DNA of 64,000 nucleotides from Nocardioides marinisabuli (GTDB taxonomy: Bacteria; Actinomycetota; Actinomycetes; Propionibacteriales; Nocardioidaceae), in assembly GCF_013466785.1 (NCBI RefSeq), contig NZ_CP059163.1:1798001-1862000 (forward strand). The letters are read 5' to 3'. A program made the translations under genes and the position numbers. Below the pieces are notes generated by a model. It saw only the letters and a program-made list of their open reading frames with translations. It was not told the DNA's origin and searched no databases. Within the stretch, counting starts at the first letter, position 1, and each line of letters starts with the position of its first letter. This document shows positions 1 through 9,200 of the stretch, piece after piece.

Positions 1-464
1 CGCGGGTCGTCGAAGGCCGGCACCGGCGTCGCGCCGCTCTCGAGGGCGTACGCCGCACTGGCCGCGGCCGCCTCGTCGTAGGTGTCGCCGACGATCACCA
101 CCTCGACGAGCCCGCCGCCGAGCACCGCGACCCGCTCGCGCTTCTGGCGCGGGGTGGTGCGGGGCAGGTGCACGCGGGCGCGCACCCCGGCGCGGGCGCA
201 GGCGAAGGCGACGCCCTGCGCGTGGTTGCCGGCGCTGGCGCAGGTCACGCCGCGTTCGCGCGCCTCGGCGGGGAGCTGGTCGATGAGCGTGAACGCGCCG
301 CGCAGCTTGTAGGAGCGCACCGGCTGCAGGTCCTCGCGCTTGAGCCACACCTCGAGCCCGAGCAGGGTCGAGAGCCGGTCGCTGCGGTGCAGCGGCGTCG
401 GGCCCAGGATGTCGGCGAGGCGGTCGGCGGCCGCGTCGACGTCGGCGGCGGTCGGGAGGTCCAC
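1..464 (-). CDS. ilvA: Threonine ammonia-lyase, N-terminal part (runs off left edge)
   Basis: PLP enzyme that deaminates threonine to 2-oxobutanoate and ammonia, the entry step of isoleucine synthesis; cytosolic. Only about the first 154 residues are in the window. I start it at the GTG at 464, which follows a GGAGG box by 8 nt. Residues 51-58 (SYKLRGAF) carry the lysine expected to bind PLP (K53), and ASAGNHAQG near residue 76 is the cofactor phosphate-binding loop. The C-terminus, where a regulatory ACT domain would be, is not visible, so the biosynthetic and catabolic forms cannot be separated. It lies downstream of the acyl-CoA dehydrogenase gene on the same strand, with a repeat array between them. 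Confidence 0.9.
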   Translation of the reverse strand, partial: MDLPTAADVDAAADRLADILGPTPLHRSDRLSTLLGLEVWLKREDLQPVRSYKLRGAFTLIDQLPAEARERGVTCASAGNHAQGVAFACARAGVRARVHLPRTTPRQKRERVAVLGGGLVEVVIVGDTYDEAAAASAAYALESGATPVPAFDDP

Positions 465-496
465 CGGGCCAGCCTCCCACCCGGCCTCCCGCTCCC

Positions 497-610
497 CGCG
501 ACCCGGCGCCAGTTCCGCGCCGACCCGTCGCCAGTTCCGCGCCGAGCCGTCGTGAGTTCCCGACCCGAGAGGAACTGGCGCCGGCTCGCGGGGGAAGTGG
601 CGCCGGGTCA
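497..610. repeat. Direct-then-inverted array of a 22-bp GC-rich unit
   Basis: Three direct copies of a unit like GCGCCGACCCGNCGCCAGTTC begin near 497, 516 and 538. Two inverted copies follow near 572 and 591, so the stretch can fold into a long hairpin. The last inverted copy contains the TGA stop of the acyl-CoA dehydrogenase at 610-608. The unit is itself near-palindromic (GCGCCG, three bases, CGGCGC). The same unit recurs near 15.56 and 31.9 kb. A terminator or REP-like role is possible but not shown. Confidence 0.75.
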
Positions 611-1774
611 GCGGTGGGTGATGGCCCCGGCGGCGTCCTTGTCGAGCGAGCGGGCCACGACCATCCGCTGGATCTGGTTGGTGCCCTCGAAGATCTGCAT
701 CACCTTGGCCTCGCGCATGTAGCGCTCGACCGGGAAGTCGCGGGTGTAGCCGTAGCCGCCGAGCACCTGGACCGCGTCGGTGGTGACCTTCATGGCGTTG
801 TCGGTGGCCACCAGCTTGGCGATCGAGGCCTCTCGACCGAACGGCTGGCCGGCGTCCTTGAGCCGGGCCGCGTGCAGCACCGTGGCGCGGGCGCTCTGCA
901 CGGCGGCCTCCATGTCGGCCAGCACGAACGCCAGCCCCTGGTGCTCGATGATCGGGCGGCCGAAGGTCTCGCGCTCGCGGGCGTAGGCCAGGGCGTGGTC
1001 GAGGGCGCCCTGGGCCACGCCGGTGGCGACCGCGGCGATGCCCAGCCGCCCGGAGTCGAGCCCGGCCAGCGCGATGCGCAGCCCCTCGCCCTCGGCGCCG
1101 AGGCGCCGCTCGACCGGCACGCGGACGCCGTCGAAGCGCATCGTGGCGGTGGCCGAGCCGGTCAGGCCCATCTTGCGCTCGGGAGGGTCGGCGACCAGGC
1201 CGGGGGTGTCGGCCGGCACCAGGAAGCAGGAGATGCCGCCGCGGTCCTCGGACGTGCGGGCCATCACCTTGTAGAAGTCGGCGTGCCCGCCGTGGGTGGT
1301 CCAGGCCTTCGCCCCGTCGATGACGTAGTCGTCGCCGTCGCGGCGCGCGGTGGTGCGCATCGCGGCCGGGTCGGAGCCGGCGTGGGCCTCCGAGAGGCAG
1401 TAGGCGCCGAGCAGCTCGCCGCCGAGCATGTCGGGCAGCCACCGGCGGCGCTGCTCGTCGGTGCCGAACTCCGCGAGCCCGAAGCAGCTCAGGGCGTGCA
1501 CGGAGACACCCACCCCGACCGACGACCACACCGCGGCGATCTCCTCGAGCACCTGCAGGTAGACCTCGTAGGGCAGGCCGGCGCCCCCCTGCTCCTCGGG
1601 GTAGGGCAGGCCCAGCAGCCCGCTGCGGCCCAGCAGCCGGAAGACGTCGCGGGGGAACTCCTCGTCGGCCTCGGCCGCGGCCACCCGGGGGGCCAGCTCC
1701 TCGGAGGCGATGCGACGTACCAGCGCCAGCAGCTCGGCGGACTCGTCGGTGGCCAGGACGCGGCGGGCGGGCAT
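608..1774 (-). CDS. Acyl-CoA dehydrogenase
   Basis: FAD flavoenzyme that oxidises an acyl-CoA to the trans-2-enoyl-CoA, passing electrons to ETF; 388 residues, the usual length. The family signature [11 protein letters not shown] sits at about 125-135. The C-terminal [10 protein letters not shown] motif places the catalytic glutamate at about E363, as in short/medium-chain and butyryl-type enzymes. The start is ATG 1774 with GGAGG close upstream; the frame stays open to 1885 but that extension looks unlike the family. It diverges from a TetR gene and the two share a large palindrome, so it is probably the regulator's target. The exact acyl substrate cannot be read from the sequence. Confidence 0.93.
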   Translation of the reverse strand: MPARRVLATDESAELLALVRRIASEELAPRVAAAEADEEFPRDVFRLLGRSGLLGLPYPEEQGGAGLPYEVYLQVLEEIAAVWSSVGVGVSVHALSCFGLAEFGTDEQRRRWLPDMLGGELLGAYCLSEAHAGSDPAAMRTTARRDGDDYVIDGAKAWTTHGGHADFYKVMARTSEDRGGISCFLVPADTPGLVADPPERKMGLTGSATATMRFDGVRVPVERRLGAEGEGLRIALAGLDSGRLGIAAVATGVAQGALDHALAYARERETFGRPIIEHQGLAFVLADMEAAVQSARATVLHAARLKDAGQPFGREASIAKLVATDNAMKVTTDAVQVLGGYGYTRDFPVERYMREAKVMQIFEGTNQIQRMVVARSLDKDAAGAITHR

Positions 1775-1801
1775 GGGTCCTCCTGAGGACGGGGGCGGGG
1801 T

Positions 1802-1831
1802 CGGGTACCAGACTACGGGATCTGGTACCCG
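1802..1831. promoter_or_regulatory. Large palindrome, candidate TetR operator
   Basis: A perfect inverted repeat with 11-bp arms (CGGGTACCAGA at 1802-1812 and its complement at 1821-1831) around an 8-nt spacer. It lies in the 86-bp gap between the divergent acyl-CoA dehydrogenase and TetR genes. Size, symmetry and place fit an operator that controls both directions. Confidence 0.8.
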
Positions 1832-1848
1832 GTCGGTCGCCGAGCGCC

Positions 1849-1854
1849 TAGGGT
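1849..1854 (+). promoter_or_regulatory. -10 box (TAGGGT) of a leaderless TetR transcript
   Basis: TAGGGT ends 6 nt before the GTG at 1861, leaving no room for a ribosome binding site. This supports that start and a leaderless mRNA. Confidence 0.6.
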
Positions 1855-1860
1855 GCCGGT

Positions 1861-2487
1861 GTGAGCACGGTCGACCCCCTCCCACGGGCCGAACAGCGCC
1901 GCGTCGAGCTGCTCGACCGCCTGGCCCGCCTGTTCCTGGCCGAGGGCTTCCTCGGGTTCGGGGTCGGCGACCTGGCCGCGCGGCTGCGCTGCTCGCGCTC
2001 CTCGCTCTACCTGGTGGCGGCCTCGAAGCCCGAGATCGTGCTCGCCACGCTGCGCGACTGGTTCCGCGGCGCGGCGCAGCGCATCGAGGAGCGGGTGCTC
2101 GCCGAGCCCGACCCGGCCGCGCGGCTGCGCACCTACCTGCTCGCCGTCTCCGACGAGCTCGCGCCCGCCTCGCCGCAGTTCTACGCCGACCTCGTGGCGC
2201 ACCCGCCCGCCGGTGAGGTCTACGAGGAGAACACCCGGTACGCCGCCCGGCGGGTGCGCGCCCTGGTCGACGCGGGGGTCGAGGCGGGGGCCCTGCGCCC
2301 GGTCGACGCGGTCTTCGTCGGCGCCGCGGTCGCGGAGGTGATGACCGGCATCCAGGCCGGCCGGGTCGGCGCCGCGACCGGGCTCAGCGACGCCGAGGCC
2401 TACCGGGCGCTGGCCGACGTCGTGGTCGGGGGCCTGGCCCGCACCGGGCAGGTGACCGACCTCACCCGCACGGGTGAAGCACGCTGA
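1861..2487 (+). CDS. TetR-family transcriptional regulator
   Basis: A 208-residue TetR/AcrR-type repressor. The N-terminal helix-turn-helix (about residues 10-55) contains [19 protein letters not shown], where the recognition helix lies. The C-terminal half is a helical ligand-binding and dimerisation domain with no recognisable ligand signature. The GTG start is set by a TAGGGT box 6 nt upstream. It faces away from the acyl-CoA dehydrogenase across a 30-bp palindrome, so I infer that it represses that gene and itself, perhaps in response to an acyl-CoA or fatty acid. Confidence 0.88.
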   Translation: MSTVDPLPRAEQRRVELLDRLARLFLAEGFLGFGVGDLAARLRCSRSSLYLVAASKPEIVLATLRDWFRGAAQRIEERVLAEPDPAARLRTYLLAVSDELAPASPQFYADLVAHPPAGEVYEENTRYAARRVRALVDAGVEAGALRPVDAVFVGAAVAEVMTGIQAGRVGAATGLSDAEAYRALADVVVGGLARTGQVTDLTRTGEAR

Positions 2488-2565
2488 CTGCGTGGGGACC
2501 GATCTTTACTCTTTGTCCTCACAGTCGGCGCACAGCCGGCTCACAGGACCAGGAGGGGATGGCGC

Positions 2566-4137
2566 GTGGGTACGGAGCAGTCCCGTGGCGCCCCCCTCAA
2601 ACCCCTCGACGACCCCACGCCCCTCGGCGGCCCGTCCATCGACGTCGGCGTGCGCGTCGGGTGGCTGCTGCGCATGGCCCGGCTCACCGCTCCGGAGCGT
2701 CCGGCCCACCGCCTCGGTGACATGGTCACGCGGCTGGAGTGGCAGGGCCTGAGCACCAGCACGTCGTCGCTGCACCGCGTCGAGACCGGCGTCGTGCGCG
2801 ACGACCGGGTCGTGGCGGCGTACGAGGAGGCGCTGGCGCTGGCGCCGGGGTCCCTGCGTGCCGCCGTCGACATCGTGTGCCGCACCTTCCCCTACAGCCC
2901 GGTCGACCGCGCGCCGCTGGCCCGCGTCTCCGGCCCCGAGGAGATGTCGCGGCTGCACGCGCCCGTCCTCGAGGACCGCGCCACGGGCGGTCAGTGGCGC
3001 GACTGGGCGAGGTCGCTGTCCCAGCCCGGGAACGTCTCGCTGCCCGTCGACGTCGCCCAGGAGCGGGTCCGGGCGCTGATGACGGAGCTGGTGCGCGCCC
3101 AGGGCCCCAGCTACGTCACCCGGTACGACGCCCTGGCGACGCTGCGGCGCAGCGAGTGGGGCGGGGTGGTGCGCGCCGCTGCCGCGGAGATGCTGGCCGA
3201 CCCCCACGTGCAGGTGGTCAACGACCTGATGAGCGCGGTGGGGGAGGCCTCGGACCCGGCGACCCGGTCCTGGCTGGTCGACCTGCTGGGCGACACCCGG
3301 GACATCGTCGTGCAGGGCGCCGCGGTGGGGCTGAGCACGATGGCGGAGTCGCACGGGTCGCCCGACTTCTGGGGCCCGGTGCTCGACCTGCTCGTCGAGC
3401 ACTACAACGACGCCGGCCCGGCCGGAGCCCGCTGGCACTGGCTCTCGCACCTCCTGCGGCTGGTGCCGCCGGCCGACCTGGCCGAGGTGCGGGGGCGGCT
3501 GGGCCACGCCCCGGCCCCGGTCGGCGAGGCGCTCCAGCCCGAGGGGCGCGAGGCCCTGCTGCGGGTCTGCCAGCTGCACGCGGAGGAGGCCTCGGCCGCG
3601 CTGGGGCTGCCCTACCAGCCGCTGCTGGCCCGGCTGCTCCACGAGTTCATCGGCGACGGCCGATCGGCGCGCTCGCAGACCAGCGGGGTGCTGCTGGCTG
3701 CGCTGCCGTCGGTGAACCAGGCCTGCGTCGACGCCATCGTCTCGATCTCCGAGGAGCACCCCGACCCGAGGCTGCGGGAGCGGGCGGCGTCGCGGGTCCT
3801 CCTCCTGGTCGACGGCTACCTGCCGGCCCGGGTGCGCGAGCGGCTGGTGGGTGACGACCTGCCCCTGCGCGACGTCCTCTGGGCGGTCCGTGCGCACGTC
3901 CCGGTCAGCGACGCGTCGCTGCGCCGGGTGGTCGACGACCCGGAGACCGGGCTGGGCCCGGTCGGCGGCATGCACGCGGCCGGGCTCGCCGGCTGGCCGT
4001 TGCTGGGCGAGCTGGCCGACGACCCGGAGGTGCCGGAGCCGGTCCGGGGAGCGGCGCGCTGGTGGCTGCGCATCGGGAGCCACCTGCGCGACCCCCTCCC
4101 GGACGCCGCGACCGGGCAGCCCCCCGTCGAGGAGTGA
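2566..4137 (+). CDS. XRE-type DNA-binding protein with long helical-repeat C-terminus
   Basis: A 523-residue protein of unknown function. Residues of about 25-105 look like an XRE-type helix-turn-helix (VGWLLRMARL near the start, then SLHRVETGVVRDDRVVAAYEEAL), the layout of cro/C1-type domains. The other 400 or so residues are leucine- and alanine-rich paired helices resembling HEAT-like repeats; I see no catalytic motif. GTG 2566 follows AGGAGGGG by 7 nt. An AT-richer patch near 2500-2512 may hold the promoter. The gene stands alone between a TetR gene and a convergent permease. It may be a DNA-binding scaffold or sensor; the function cannot be named. Confidence 0.75.
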   Translation: MGTEQSRGAPLKPLDDPTPLGGPSIDVGVRVGWLLRMARLTAPERPAHRLGDMVTRLEWQGLSTSTSSLHRVETGVVRDDRVVAAYEEALALAPGSLRAAVDIVCRTFPYSPVDRAPLARVSGPEEMSRLHAPVLEDRATGGQWRDWARSLSQPGNVSLPVDVAQERVRALMTELVRAQGPSYVTRYDALATLRRSEWGGVVRAAAAEMLADPHVQVVNDLMSAVGEASDPATRSWLVDLLGDTRDIVVQGAAVGLSTMAESHGSPDFWGPVLDLLVEHYNDAGPAGARWHWLSHLLRLVPPADLAEVRGRLGHAPAPVGEALQPEGREALLRVCQLHAEEASAALGLPYQPLLARLLHEFIGDGRSARSQTSGVLLAALPSVNQACVDAIVSISEEHPDPRLRERAASRVLLLVDGYLPARVRERLVGDDLPLRDVLWAVRAHVPVSDASLRRVVDDPETGLGPVGGMHAAGLAGWPLLGELADDPEVPEPVRGAARWWLRIGSHLRDPLPDAATGQPPVEE

Positions 4138-4164
4138 CCCGGACGCGGCCCCGAGGTGGGCTCG

Positions 4165-5067
4165 TCAGGCGTCGACCGGCGTCAGGGCGGCGAGCTCGGC
4201 GTCCAGGCGCCGCGAGGCGCGCTCCTGGCGCACGGCCCAGACGATGCCGCTGACCCACAGCACGAACAGCGCCGCGGCGAGCGTGCCCACCTGGGCGCCC
4301 GAGGCGCCGAAGGCCTCGGCGATGGTCTTGGAGTTGGTCAGCACGATCAGGCCGCCGGCCGCGACGCCGAGCACGCGGGCGGCCATGATCTTGACCAGCC
4401 ACGCCGCCACCGGCGCGGCCACGACGCCACCGGCGAGCAGCGCCAGCGCGTAGGACCACGGGATGCCGGCCGAGCCGAGCGCCCAGATGAAGCCGAGCGA
4501 GCCACCGACCGCGACCACGAACTCCGAGGTGTCGATGGAGCCGACCACCTTGCGGGGCTCGAGGCGGCCCGAGGAGAGCAGGGTGGTGGTGCCGACCGGG
4601 CCCCAGCCGCCGCCGCCCACGGCGTCGAGCGCGCCACCGACGAGACCCATCGGCGCCAGCATCCGCACCGAGGGGCGCGAGCGGAACTGCGGTCGACGCC
4701 CGCCCAGCACCAGGAAGCGCCAGATCACGTAGAGGCCCAGGCTCAGCAGGATGCCGGCGACCCACGGCTTGGCGACCGCTCCGTCGAGGTTGGCCAGGAA
4801 GGTGGCGCCGGCGAAGGCGCCGACGAAGCCGGGGCCGGCCAGGATCGAGACGGTGCGCCAGTCGACGTTGCCGAGCTTGTGGTGGCTGATGCCGGAGACG
4901 AGCGAGGTGCCGATCTCGGAGAAGTGCACGGCGGCGGAGGCGGCGGCCGGGGCGAGTCCGACGGCGAGCAGCAGCGTCGAGGACGTGACGCCGTACGCCA
5001 TGCCGAGCGAGCCGTCGATCAGCTGGGCCAGGAGGCCGACGAAGCCGAGCACGAGGAGCTTGCGCAT
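4165..5067 (-). CDS. TauE/SafE-family sulfite/anion permease
   Basis: A 300-residue integral membrane protein of the TauE/SafE family, which moves sulfite, sulfoacetate or other organic anions. The N-terminus has the family pattern (LLAQLIDGSLGMAYG at about 12-26). A second half-repeat follows near 145-165 (GLVGGALDAVGGGGWGP), fitting the usual duplicated bundle of about eight segments. The start is ATG 5067. Upstream is an unusually AT-rich regulatory stretch. Substrate is not determined; sulfite export is the common assumption for the family. Confidence 0.88.
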   Translation of the reverse strand: MRKLLVLGFVGLLAQLIDGSLGMAYGVTSSTLLLAVGLAPAAASAAVHFSEIGTSLVSGISHHKLGNVDWRTVSILAGPGFVGAFAGATFLANLDGAVAKPWVAGILLSLGLYVIWRFLVLGGRRPQFRSRPSVRMLAPMGLVGGALDAVGGGGWGPVGTTTLLSSGRLEPRKVVGSIDTSEFVVAVGGSLGFIWALGSAGIPWSYALALLAGGVVAAPVAAWLVKIMAARVLGVAAGGLIVLTNSKTIAEAFGASGAQVGTLAAALFVLWVSGIVWAVRQERASRRLDAELAALTPVDA

Positions 5068-5079
5068 CTGGGGAAGCCT

Positions 5080-5131
5080 TTCAGTAGTTACTTACTTAAG
5101 TCGAGTGAACAGGTAGAGATTATGCACATAA
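5080..5131. promoter_or_regulatory. AT-rich promoter/operator region upstream of the TauE/SafE gene
   Basis: In a GC-rich setting this stretch holds GTTACTTACTTAAGT (5087-5101), an ACTT/AAGT half-palindrome, and TTATG-CA-CATAA (5120-5131), a 5-bp-arm inverted repeat. On the minus strand CATAAT here can act as a -10 box for the permease gene. A regulator binding site is likely; which regulator is unknown. The remaining gap to 5255 shows only GC-rich, low-complexity sequence. Confidence 0.5.
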
Positions 5132-5255
5132 CGCGGCGGCGGTGCGACACGACACCCGCCGCGTGGCGCGGAGTTCACCGGTCGGGCACCGTCCGGCCGC
5201 CCGTCGGCAGGGCGGCGGACGCCTCGCCGTCGCCGTCGCCCCGCACCCTGGCTCG

Positions 5256-5714
5256 ATGAGGACCCGCCTGCTGCTCGCGCTCGGCTGGGCCCTGGTCCTG
5301 CTCGGGGTGGTGCTCTACCCGCTGCCCGGCCCGGGGCTGCTGGTGCTGGCCGCGGGCGTGCACGTGCTCGCGCGCGCCGACGAGCGGGTGGCGGCCCGGC
5401 TGGCGCCGTGGAAGGCGCGAGGGCTGCGGGCCGCGGCCCGCTCGGTCGCGACCTGGCCGCGCACCCTGGTCTCGCTGGCCGGCACCCTGGCCCTGGGCGC
5501 CACCGGCCTGGTCTGGCTGCTCGACCCCGCGGCCCCGTCGTGGTGGGCGCTGCCGGCGTGGACGTGGCTGCCCGGCGGCACCTGGAGCGGCGTGGCCCAG
5601 GTCGCCTCCGGAACCGTCGGTGTGGCCCTGGTCGTGTGGTCGCGCATCCGGCTCGAGGCTCCTCCCGCGGGGTCTGGCGGGGCTTGGACACCTCTGGGAT
5701 GCTCGAGACCATGA
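5256..5714 (+). CDS. PGPGW-type small membrane protein, first copy
   Basis: A 152-residue membrane protein of the putative-transmembrane PGPGW type. The motif PLPGPGLLVLAAGVHVLA sits at about 21-38 after a first membrane segment, and two further segments follow a basic stretch (SVATWPRTLVSLAG). Function of the family is unknown. I start at ATG 5256; the longer frame from 5142 is low-complexity and unsupported. A related protein follows directly, with the start codon overlapping this stop codon, so they probably form a translationally coupled tandem pair. Confidence 0.75.
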   Translation: MRTRLLLALGWALVLLGVVLYPLPGPGLLVLAAGVHVLARADERVAARLAPWKARGLRAAARSVATWPRTLVSLAGTLALGATGLVWLLDPAAPSWWALPAWTWLPGGTWSGVAQVASGTVGVALVVWSRIRLEAPPAGSGGAWTPLGCSRP

Positions 5715-6205
5715 AGTCCGCTGCGCGCCGCGTCACGCTCGAGGTGGTCGGGTGGACGCTGGTCGTCGCCGGCATCGCCGCGCTGATCCTGCCCGGCCCC
5801 GGCCTGCTGATGCTCTTCGCCGGCATGGCGGTGCTCTCGCAGCAGTACGACTGGGCCGCCAAGCGGCTCGCCCCCGTGAAGTATCGCGCCATGCGGGGAG
5901 CCGCCGACGGGGTCGCGACCTGGCCGCGCATCATCGGCTCCACCCTGGCCGCGCTGTTCGTCGCCGGCCTCGGCGTGCTGTGGATCGTCGGCCCGGAGGC
6001 CCCGCGCTGGTGGTTCCTCGACGAGACCTGGTGGTTGGCCGGAGGGGTGGCCTTCGGCATCACCCAGGTCCTCTCCGCAGGCATCGCCCTCGGGCTGATC
6101 GTGTGGAGCTACCGCCGCTTCCACGGCAAGCCGGAGGCGATCGACGACCTCGAGCGCGACATCCAGCGGGCCGACTCGGTGCACGAGACCAGCTCGCACC
6201 GCTAG
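5711..6205 (+). CDS. PGPGW-type small membrane protein, second copy
   Basis: A 164-residue membrane protein related to its upstream neighbour: PGPGLLMLFAGMAVLS near residue 24, a shared VATWPR segment, then two more hydrophobic segments and a charged tail. ATG 5711 overlaps the previous stop as ATGA, which decides this start over the in-frame ATG at 5699. Family function is unknown. The pair looks like a tandem duplication. It precedes the recCBD genes but there is no evidence of a shared role. Confidence 0.8.
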   Translation: MKSAARRVTLEVVGWTLVVAGIAALILPGPGLLMLFAGMAVLSQQYDWAAKRLAPVKYRAMRGAADGVATWPRIIGSTLAALFVAGLGVLWIVGPEAPRWWFLDETWWLAGGVAFGITQVLSAGIALGLIVWSYRRFHGKPEAIDDLERDIQRADSVHETSSHR

Positions 6206-6270
6206 TCCGCGCGCCGGCCCCAGCGCCGGCGGTCCGTCCCGCTGTCGGCGGCGCGTGCGATGCTGCCGCC

Positions 6271-9200
6271 GTGCCGCTCCACCTCCACCGCGCCACCCGC
6301 ACCGACCGGCTCGTCGACGGCCTCGGGGCGCTGCTCGCCGAGCCCCTGGCCGACCCGTTCGCCGAGGAGGTCGTGGTGGTGCCCGCCAAGGGCGTCGAGC
6401 GCTGGGTGACCCAGCGCCTCTCGCACACCCTCGGCACCGGCCCGCGCGGCTCCGACGGCATCTGCGCCGGCGTCCGGTTCCTCACCCCCCGCTCGCTGGT
6501 CTCGCTGCTGCTCGACCGCGACCGCGACGACCCGTGGGACCCCGACCGGCTGGTCTGGCCGCTGCTCGCGACCATCGACGCCTCGCTCGACGAGCCCTGG
6601 TGCGCCACCCTGGCCCAGCACCTGGGCCACGGCCGCGACGGTGACGACGCCGAGCTGCGCCGCGACCGGCGCTGGTCGGTGGCGCGACGCCTCGCCGGCC
6701 TGCTCTCGTCGTACGCCGTGCAGCGCCCGTCGCTGGTCACCGACTGGCGCGAGGGGCGCGACACCGACGGCTGGGGCGGTGACCTGCCCGACGACCTGGC
6801 CTGGCAGCCCGAGCTGTGGCGCCGCCTGCTCGAGCGGGTGCCGGCCGACCCGCCCGACGTGCGCCTGGCCCGCACCGTGGCCGCGCTCGAGGCCGGCGGC
6901 GACGGCCTCGACCTGCCCGGGCGGCTCTCGCTCTTCGGCCACACCCGGCTGCCCGCGGGCGAGGTCGCGCTGCTGGGCGCGCTGGCCCGCCGCCGCGAGG
7001 TGCACCTGTGGCTGCCCCAGCCCTCCCCGCGGCTGTGGGAGGCCCTCGCCGACGTCGAGGGCCCCGTACGCCGCCGCGCCGACCGCTCCACCGAGCGCAC
7101 CGGCCACCCGCTGCTGGCCTCGCTGGGGCGCGACACCCGCGAGCTGGCGCGCACCCTCGCGCCCCTGGCGCCCCACGACGAGCCGGTGCCCGAGCCCGAC
7201 GAGGCCCCCACGACCCTGCTGGGCCTGCTCCAGCACGACCTGCGCGCCAACCACGCCCCCACGCCCGAGGAGCGCGCGAGCAGGGTGCACGACCCCGCCG
7301 ACCGCAGCCTGCAGGTGCACGCCTGCCACGGCCCCGCCCGGCAGGTCGACGTGCTGCGCGAGGTGCTGGTCGGGCTCCTCGAGGACGACCCGAGCCTGCA
7401 GCCGCGCGACATCCTGGTGATGTGCCCCGACATCGAGACCTACGCGCCCCTGGTCTCGGCCGGGTTCGGCCTGGCCGAGGCCGTCGAGGACACCCCCGGC
7501 GGCGGCCACCCCGCCCACCGGCTGCGGGTGCGGCTGGCCGACCGGGCGCTGAGCAGCACCAACCCGCTGCTGGCGCTGGCGGGCCGGCTCGTCGAGCTCG
7601 CCGGCGGCCGGGTCACCGCCTCCGACGTGCTCGACCTCGCCTCCTCGCCGCCCTGCCGGCTGCGCTTCGGCCTGGGTGACGACGACCTCGACCGGGTCGC
7701 GCGCTGGGTCGGCTCGGCCGGCATCCGCTGGGGCCTCGACGCGCCGCACCGGGCCGCCTTCTCGATGGCCCGCTTCGAGCACAACACCTGGCGGGCCGGC
7801 CTCGACCGGGTGCTGCTGGGCGTGGCCATGAGCGAGGACGACCACCGCCGGGTCGGGCGGGGTCTGCCCCTCGACGACGTCGGCAGCTCCGACATCGACC
7901 TCGTCGGGCGCCTCGCCGAGCTCGTCGACCGGCTCGACACCTGCGTCAGCGCGCTGTCGACCGCCGAGGACGCCGCCACCTGGATGAGCGCCCTCGCCGA
8001 CGGCGTGCGCAGCCTCGGCGACGTGGAGCCCGACGACGCCTGGCAGCTCGCCCAGCTCGACACCGAGCTGTCCCGGGCGGCCGCCTCGGCCGCGGACGGG
8101 CCGGGGGTGCGGCTGCGGCTGGCCGACGTGCGCGCCCTGCTCGTCTCACGCCTGGGAGGACGCCCCACCCGGGCCAACTTCCGCACCGGCACGCTGACGG
8201 TCTGCACCATGGTGCCGATGCGCTCGGTGCCCCACCGGGTGGTCTGCCTGGTCGGCCTCGACGACGGCGTCTTCCCGCGCAGCCTGGCCCCCGACGGCGA
8301 CGACGTGCTGGCCCGCGACCCCCTCACCGGCGAGCGCGACGTGCGCAGCGAGGACCGCCAGCTGCTGCTCGACGCGCTGCTCTCGGCGACCGAGACGCTG
8401 GTGGTGACCTACACCGGCGCCAACGAGCACTCGGGCGCGTCCCGGCCGCCGGCGGTCCCGCTGGGCGAGGTCCTCGACGCCGCCGACCGCACCTGCGCCG
8501 CGCCCGTGCGCCAGCAGGTGCTGACCCACCACCCGCTTCAGCCCCACGACGCCCGCAACCTGACCCCGGCGGGCCTGCTGCCCCACGACCCGCGCCCGTT
8601 CAGCTTCGACACCGCCGCGCTCGGCGGGGCCCGCGCCGCGGTGGCCGAGCGGGTCCCTCCGGCGCCGCTGCTCGACGGCGACCTGCCGGCCCAGCCGCCG
8701 GGCGACGTCACCCTCGCCGAGCTGCGCTCCTTCTTCCTGCACCCGGTGCGCAGCTTCCTGCGCCAGCGCCTCGACGTCTCGACGCCGCTCGAGCCCGACG
8801 AGGTCGGCGACGCGATCCCGGTCTCGCTCGACGCCCTGCAGGCCTGGGCGGTCGGCGACCACCTCCTGCGCGAGGTGCTGGCCGGCCAGGACCCGGTCGC
8901 GGTGATGACCGCCGAGCAGCTGCGCGGCACCCTGCCGCCCGGCGTGCTGGGCGAGCAGGCGCTGCGGGGGGTCGTCGAGGAGTCGCAGAAGCTCTTCGAG
9001 CGCACCGCCGACCTGCGGGTCGGGGCGCCGCGCACCCTCGACGTCGACGTCGACCTGGGCGACGGCCGCCGCCTGACCGGCACCGTCACCGGGGTCCACG
9101 GCAGCAAGGTGCTCTCGCTGGGCTACTCGCGGCTCCGGGCCAAGCAGCGCCTGGGGTCCTGGATCGACCTGCTCGCCCTCTCCGCCGCCCACCCCGACGA

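Noticed and set aside
1775..1885. N-terminal extension of the acyl-CoA dehydrogenase
   Set aside because: It would cross the palindrome and the divergent promoter; ATG 1774 has a good ribosome site and the right family length.
2506..4083. Long open frame antisense to the XRE-type gene
   Set aside because: Its translation is Arg/Gln/Pro/His-rich with no family resemblance; such shadow frames are expected in high-GC genes. The plus-strand frame has a ribosome site and a domain pattern.
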